Source: Fluviicola sp. (lineage in GTDB: Bacteria; Bacteroidota; Bacteroidia; Flavobacteriales_D; Crocinitomicaceae). Taken from it: DNA of 7,985 nucleotides. A program made the translations under genes and the position numbers. Each line of letters starts with the position of its first letter. Position 1 is the first letter of the stretch. This document shows positions 6,338-7,985 of this stretch, piece by piece. The notes under the pieces are model-generated. The model was not told the origin of the DNA, searched no databases, and saw nothing but the letters and a program-made list of their open reading frames with translations. The stretch lies in assembly GCF_030151805.1 (NCBI RefSeq), contig NZ_JASLCN010000104.1:1-7985 (forward strand), in the 5' to 3' direction.

Positions 6338-7364
6338 GAAGAACCACATCATTGAAACAGCACGAACAATTTATGACAATCCTGATCAGGAGGAAAGTAA
6401 TTTGGTCTGGTATACAAAGGATCAAATTGAGGAACTGATCGCTCAGGATATGGTCGGTAAATCCTTCCATGGTTTACCTCTCAGAACCAGGTCAAAAGTA
6501 TCAAAAACCCTGGTTTGTGAATCGTTAGGATACAAGGCTCCTGGCTCTTTTAAAAAGACGAAACCCCGGTTTCCCGCTCAAAACTTAGATACCTACGTAC
6601 AAAAATCAAATAATCTTCAGGTATGGAATGATGAACTTGATCCGGCAAGAAGATACCTTTTGATCAGATTGGATGACAATGATGTAGTGATTAGTGCCAA
6701 AGTGGTTACAGGAGTTGATCTGGCGGTATTGGATACCACCGGAACATTGACTCAAAAATATCAGGCCAGGCTAAAATTGGGCGATGAATTGTCTGAATTA
6801 ATCAGCAAAACGGATACTGAACCGCTGAAGGAGCAAATAGTGCACATGAACGGAGTCAATCTGAAAGGAACTTCTCCGATAGAAGATCCAACGACTGACA
6901 ACCTTTTCCCTATTGAAACAGTATATTCCATTTTAAAAACGCTGATTGGTGCAACGTTTAAAAACATCGGGGCAGATCAGGAAAGAAACAGAGGAGCAGA
7001 ACTTCACAAATTAGTCTGTGAAAAACTGGGTTATGATAACTATGCGGATAATGGACAATTCCCCGATGTGAAGAATCAGCTGCTGGAGATCAAATTGCAA
7101 ACTTCTCCAACAATTGATTTAGGACTTGTTTGCCCCGACAGTGACTTAACACTTGATATCAATCCACTGAATGGATTTCAGGTAAGGCACCGGGATGTGA
7201 GGTATGCTTTGTACTATGGAAAAGTTGAAGGAGACCAGATTACTCTGACTCATTTTTACCTTACAACAGGTGCTGATTTCTTCAACAGGTTTCAACAATT
7301 TCAAGGGAAAATACTCAATAAAAAACTGCAAATACCACTTCCAAAGGATTTCTTTAACAAGTAA
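6318..7364 (+). CDS. Type II restriction endonuclease, PD-(D/E)XK superfamily (probable)
   Basis: The 348-residue protein starts at ATG 6318 after an A-rich leader (GGATAAAA), with stop TAA at 7362-7364. The likely active site is in the C-terminal half: GQFPD at 246-250 followed by LLEIKLQTS, giving P249-D250-x6-E257-I258-K259, the PD-(D/E)XK signature of Mg2+-dependent DNA-cutting enzymes. A helix with GAELHKLVCEKLGY (227-239) precedes it and could supply a further acidic residue. The N-terminal part (LVCESLGY at 65-72, RFPAQNLDTYVQKSNNLQVW at 84-103) looks like a degenerate copy of this block and may bind DNA. RRYLLIRLDD and LDTTGTLTQKYQARL look like conserved family blocks. The adjacent convergent gene encodes a DNA methyltransferase specificity domain, which strongly supports a restriction role. 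I cannot assign the recognition sequence or a named enzyme. A broken regulator gene overlaps its start. Confidence 0.78.
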   Translation: MSTAQDKKNHIIETARTIYDNPDQEESNLVWYTKDQIEELIAQDMVGKSFHGLPLRTRSKVSKTLVCESLGYKAPGSFKKTKPRFPAQNLDTYVQKSNNLQVWNDELDPARRYLLIRLDDNDVVISAKVVTGVDLAVLDTTGTLTQKYQARLKLGDELSELISKTDTEPLKEQIVHMNGVNLKGTSPIEDPTTDNLFPIETVYSILKTLIGATFKNIGADQERNRGAELHKLVCEKLGYDNYADNGQFPDVKNQLLEIKLQTSPTIDLGLVCPDSDLTLDINPLNGFQVRHRDVRYALYYGKVEGDQITLTHFYLTTGADFFNRFQQFQGKILNKKLQIPLPKDFFNK

Positions 7365-7985
7365 TTAATTGGCATCCCGAAGTCCAAAAGCCTCTTCTAC
7401 CAATTCATTCAGTAATTCGTAATTCTTTTGAGCATCCGCTTTTTCTGAATAAAGTTCTTTCACCAAATCGACAATTTTCCCGGAGACATCAAGGCCAGGA
7501 TCAGGAATCGGGTAGTTTTCAACATATTGGCTAAAATACCTGCGTCTCCCTGAATAAAGTTTGTTGTTGAACAGTAAATCATGGTATCTGCTCATAACAG
7601 AAGAATTGGCAACCCCCTGAATCAATAAAAGCAGCTCTTCTTCTTTTTTGTCTTTGGCAGAAATCCAATAGCAATTGCCATTCACAATACTCCCGCTTTG
7701 ATCAAAATAAAACCGGGGCTCTAAACTAATATCAGGAAATACGAGTTTGGGTAGTTTCCAGGATGCAGGATTCTGAGGAACCCAAATTTCAAACCAGTTT
7801 CTTTTGGATTTTGTAATATATGTTCTGCCTTCCAATCGCTTTCTGTGTGCATTCAGATATTCGGCAGCTTTAGGGAACTGCTGAAGATCAATGACAGCCT
7901 TCCCTTCCCCGTTATCGTAATGGGTATATAATAATTCCAAATGCTCATTTTCATTGAGCTTCCATCTATCAATATTATCTTGACT
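7365..7985 (-). CDS. N6-adenine DNA methyltransferase, C-terminal TaqI-like specificity domain (partial)
   Basis: The minus-strand frame is open from the window edge (7985) to TAA at 7367-7365, showing 206 C-terminal residues. The start and the catalytic part, including the expected NPPY motif, lie beyond the window; an internal TTG at 7940 is not a credible start. Visible blocks fit the target-recognition region of gamma-class adenine methyltransferases such as M.TaqI and its type II relatives: RLEGRTYITKSKRNWFEIW, then PKLVFPDISLEPRFYFDQSG, then CYWIS, a helical stretch EEELLLLIQGVANSSVMSRY, and RRYFSQYVENYPIPDP, whose Y.E..PIP ending is typical. A C-terminal helix rich in Glu/Lys (VDLVKELYSEKADAQKNYELLNELVEEAF) closes it. 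Its stop abuts that of the endonuclease gene with no intervening base. It should methylate the endonuclease's site. A fused type IIG or other Eco57I-like protein is possible because the N-terminus is unseen. Confidence 0.8.
   Translation of the reverse strand, partial: SQDNIDRWKLNENEHLELLYTHYDNGEGKAVIDLQQFPKAAEYLNAHRKRLEGRTYITKSKRNWFEIWVPQNPASWKLPKLVFPDISLEPRFYFDQSGSIVNGNCYWISAKDKKEEELLLLIQGVANSSVMSRYHDLLFNNKLYSGRRRYFSQYVENYPIPDPGLDVSGKIVDLVKELYSEKADAQKNYELLNELVEEAFGLRDAN

Noticed and set aside
1..7985. Search for CRISPR arrays, tRNA or rRNA genes, and insertion-sequence ends.
   Set aside because: No regularly spaced direct repeats, no tRNA-like cloverleaf or rRNA text, and no transposase or terminal inverted repeats flanking a gene were seen by eye.

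Overview
The window looks like chromosomal DNA of a member of the Bacteroidota, most likely a flavobacterium-like marine or freshwater lineage. The evidence is a type IX secretion (T9SS) type A C-terminal sorting domain with its VYPNPTKG motif and the usual LPVEL...TASEFNND pre-domain, signal peptides that end in Gln (FGQ, TAQ, DAQ), a Bacteroidota-type surface-protein head module (KGFLPPR), A-rich leaders in place of strong Shine-Dalgarno sites, and a possible TTTG/TAnnTTTG promoter.

Region 1 (1-1931, + strand) is the 3' end of an overlapping three-gene operon: a 5'-truncated PilO/GspM-like protein, a lipoprotein with three fibronectin-III/Ig-like repeats, and a PilP/GspC-like protein with one membrane anchor, a DPF motif, a proline-rich linker and a small C-terminal beta domain. 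Together they resemble the alignment/periplasmic part of a type IV pilus or type II secretion machine. The secretin, ATPases and pilins are not in the window.

Region 2 (1932-3094) holds a short intergenic stretch with nested inverted repeats and a G8 tract, a lone minus-strand gene for a secreted or outer-membrane beta-rich protein that I cannot assign, and a divergent promoter region.

Region 3 (3095-5886, + strand) is a two-gene operon of exported surface proteins. The first has a Bacteroidota surface head but a body and C-terminus that resemble a phage virion/appendage protein, and no T9SS sorting domain. The second is a standard T9SS cargo protein whose real start is 4513.

Region 4 (5887-7985) is a restriction-modification locus. 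An apparently intact PD-(D/E)XK endonuclease gene (+) runs tail to tail, with zero intervening bases, into a minus-strand gene whose visible part is a TaqI-like specificity domain of an N6-adenine methyltransferase. Just upstream of the nuclease, in what looks like empty DNA, is a broken XRE-family helix-turn-helix gene. It has one in-frame TGA at a conserved Leu and one apparent 1-nt deletion, and its 3' end overlaps the nuclease start by 20 bases, as controller (C) genes do. It is probably the decayed controller of this system, and it is the main discovery in the window. Between it and Region 3 is a second, weaker coding-like remnant on the minus strand.
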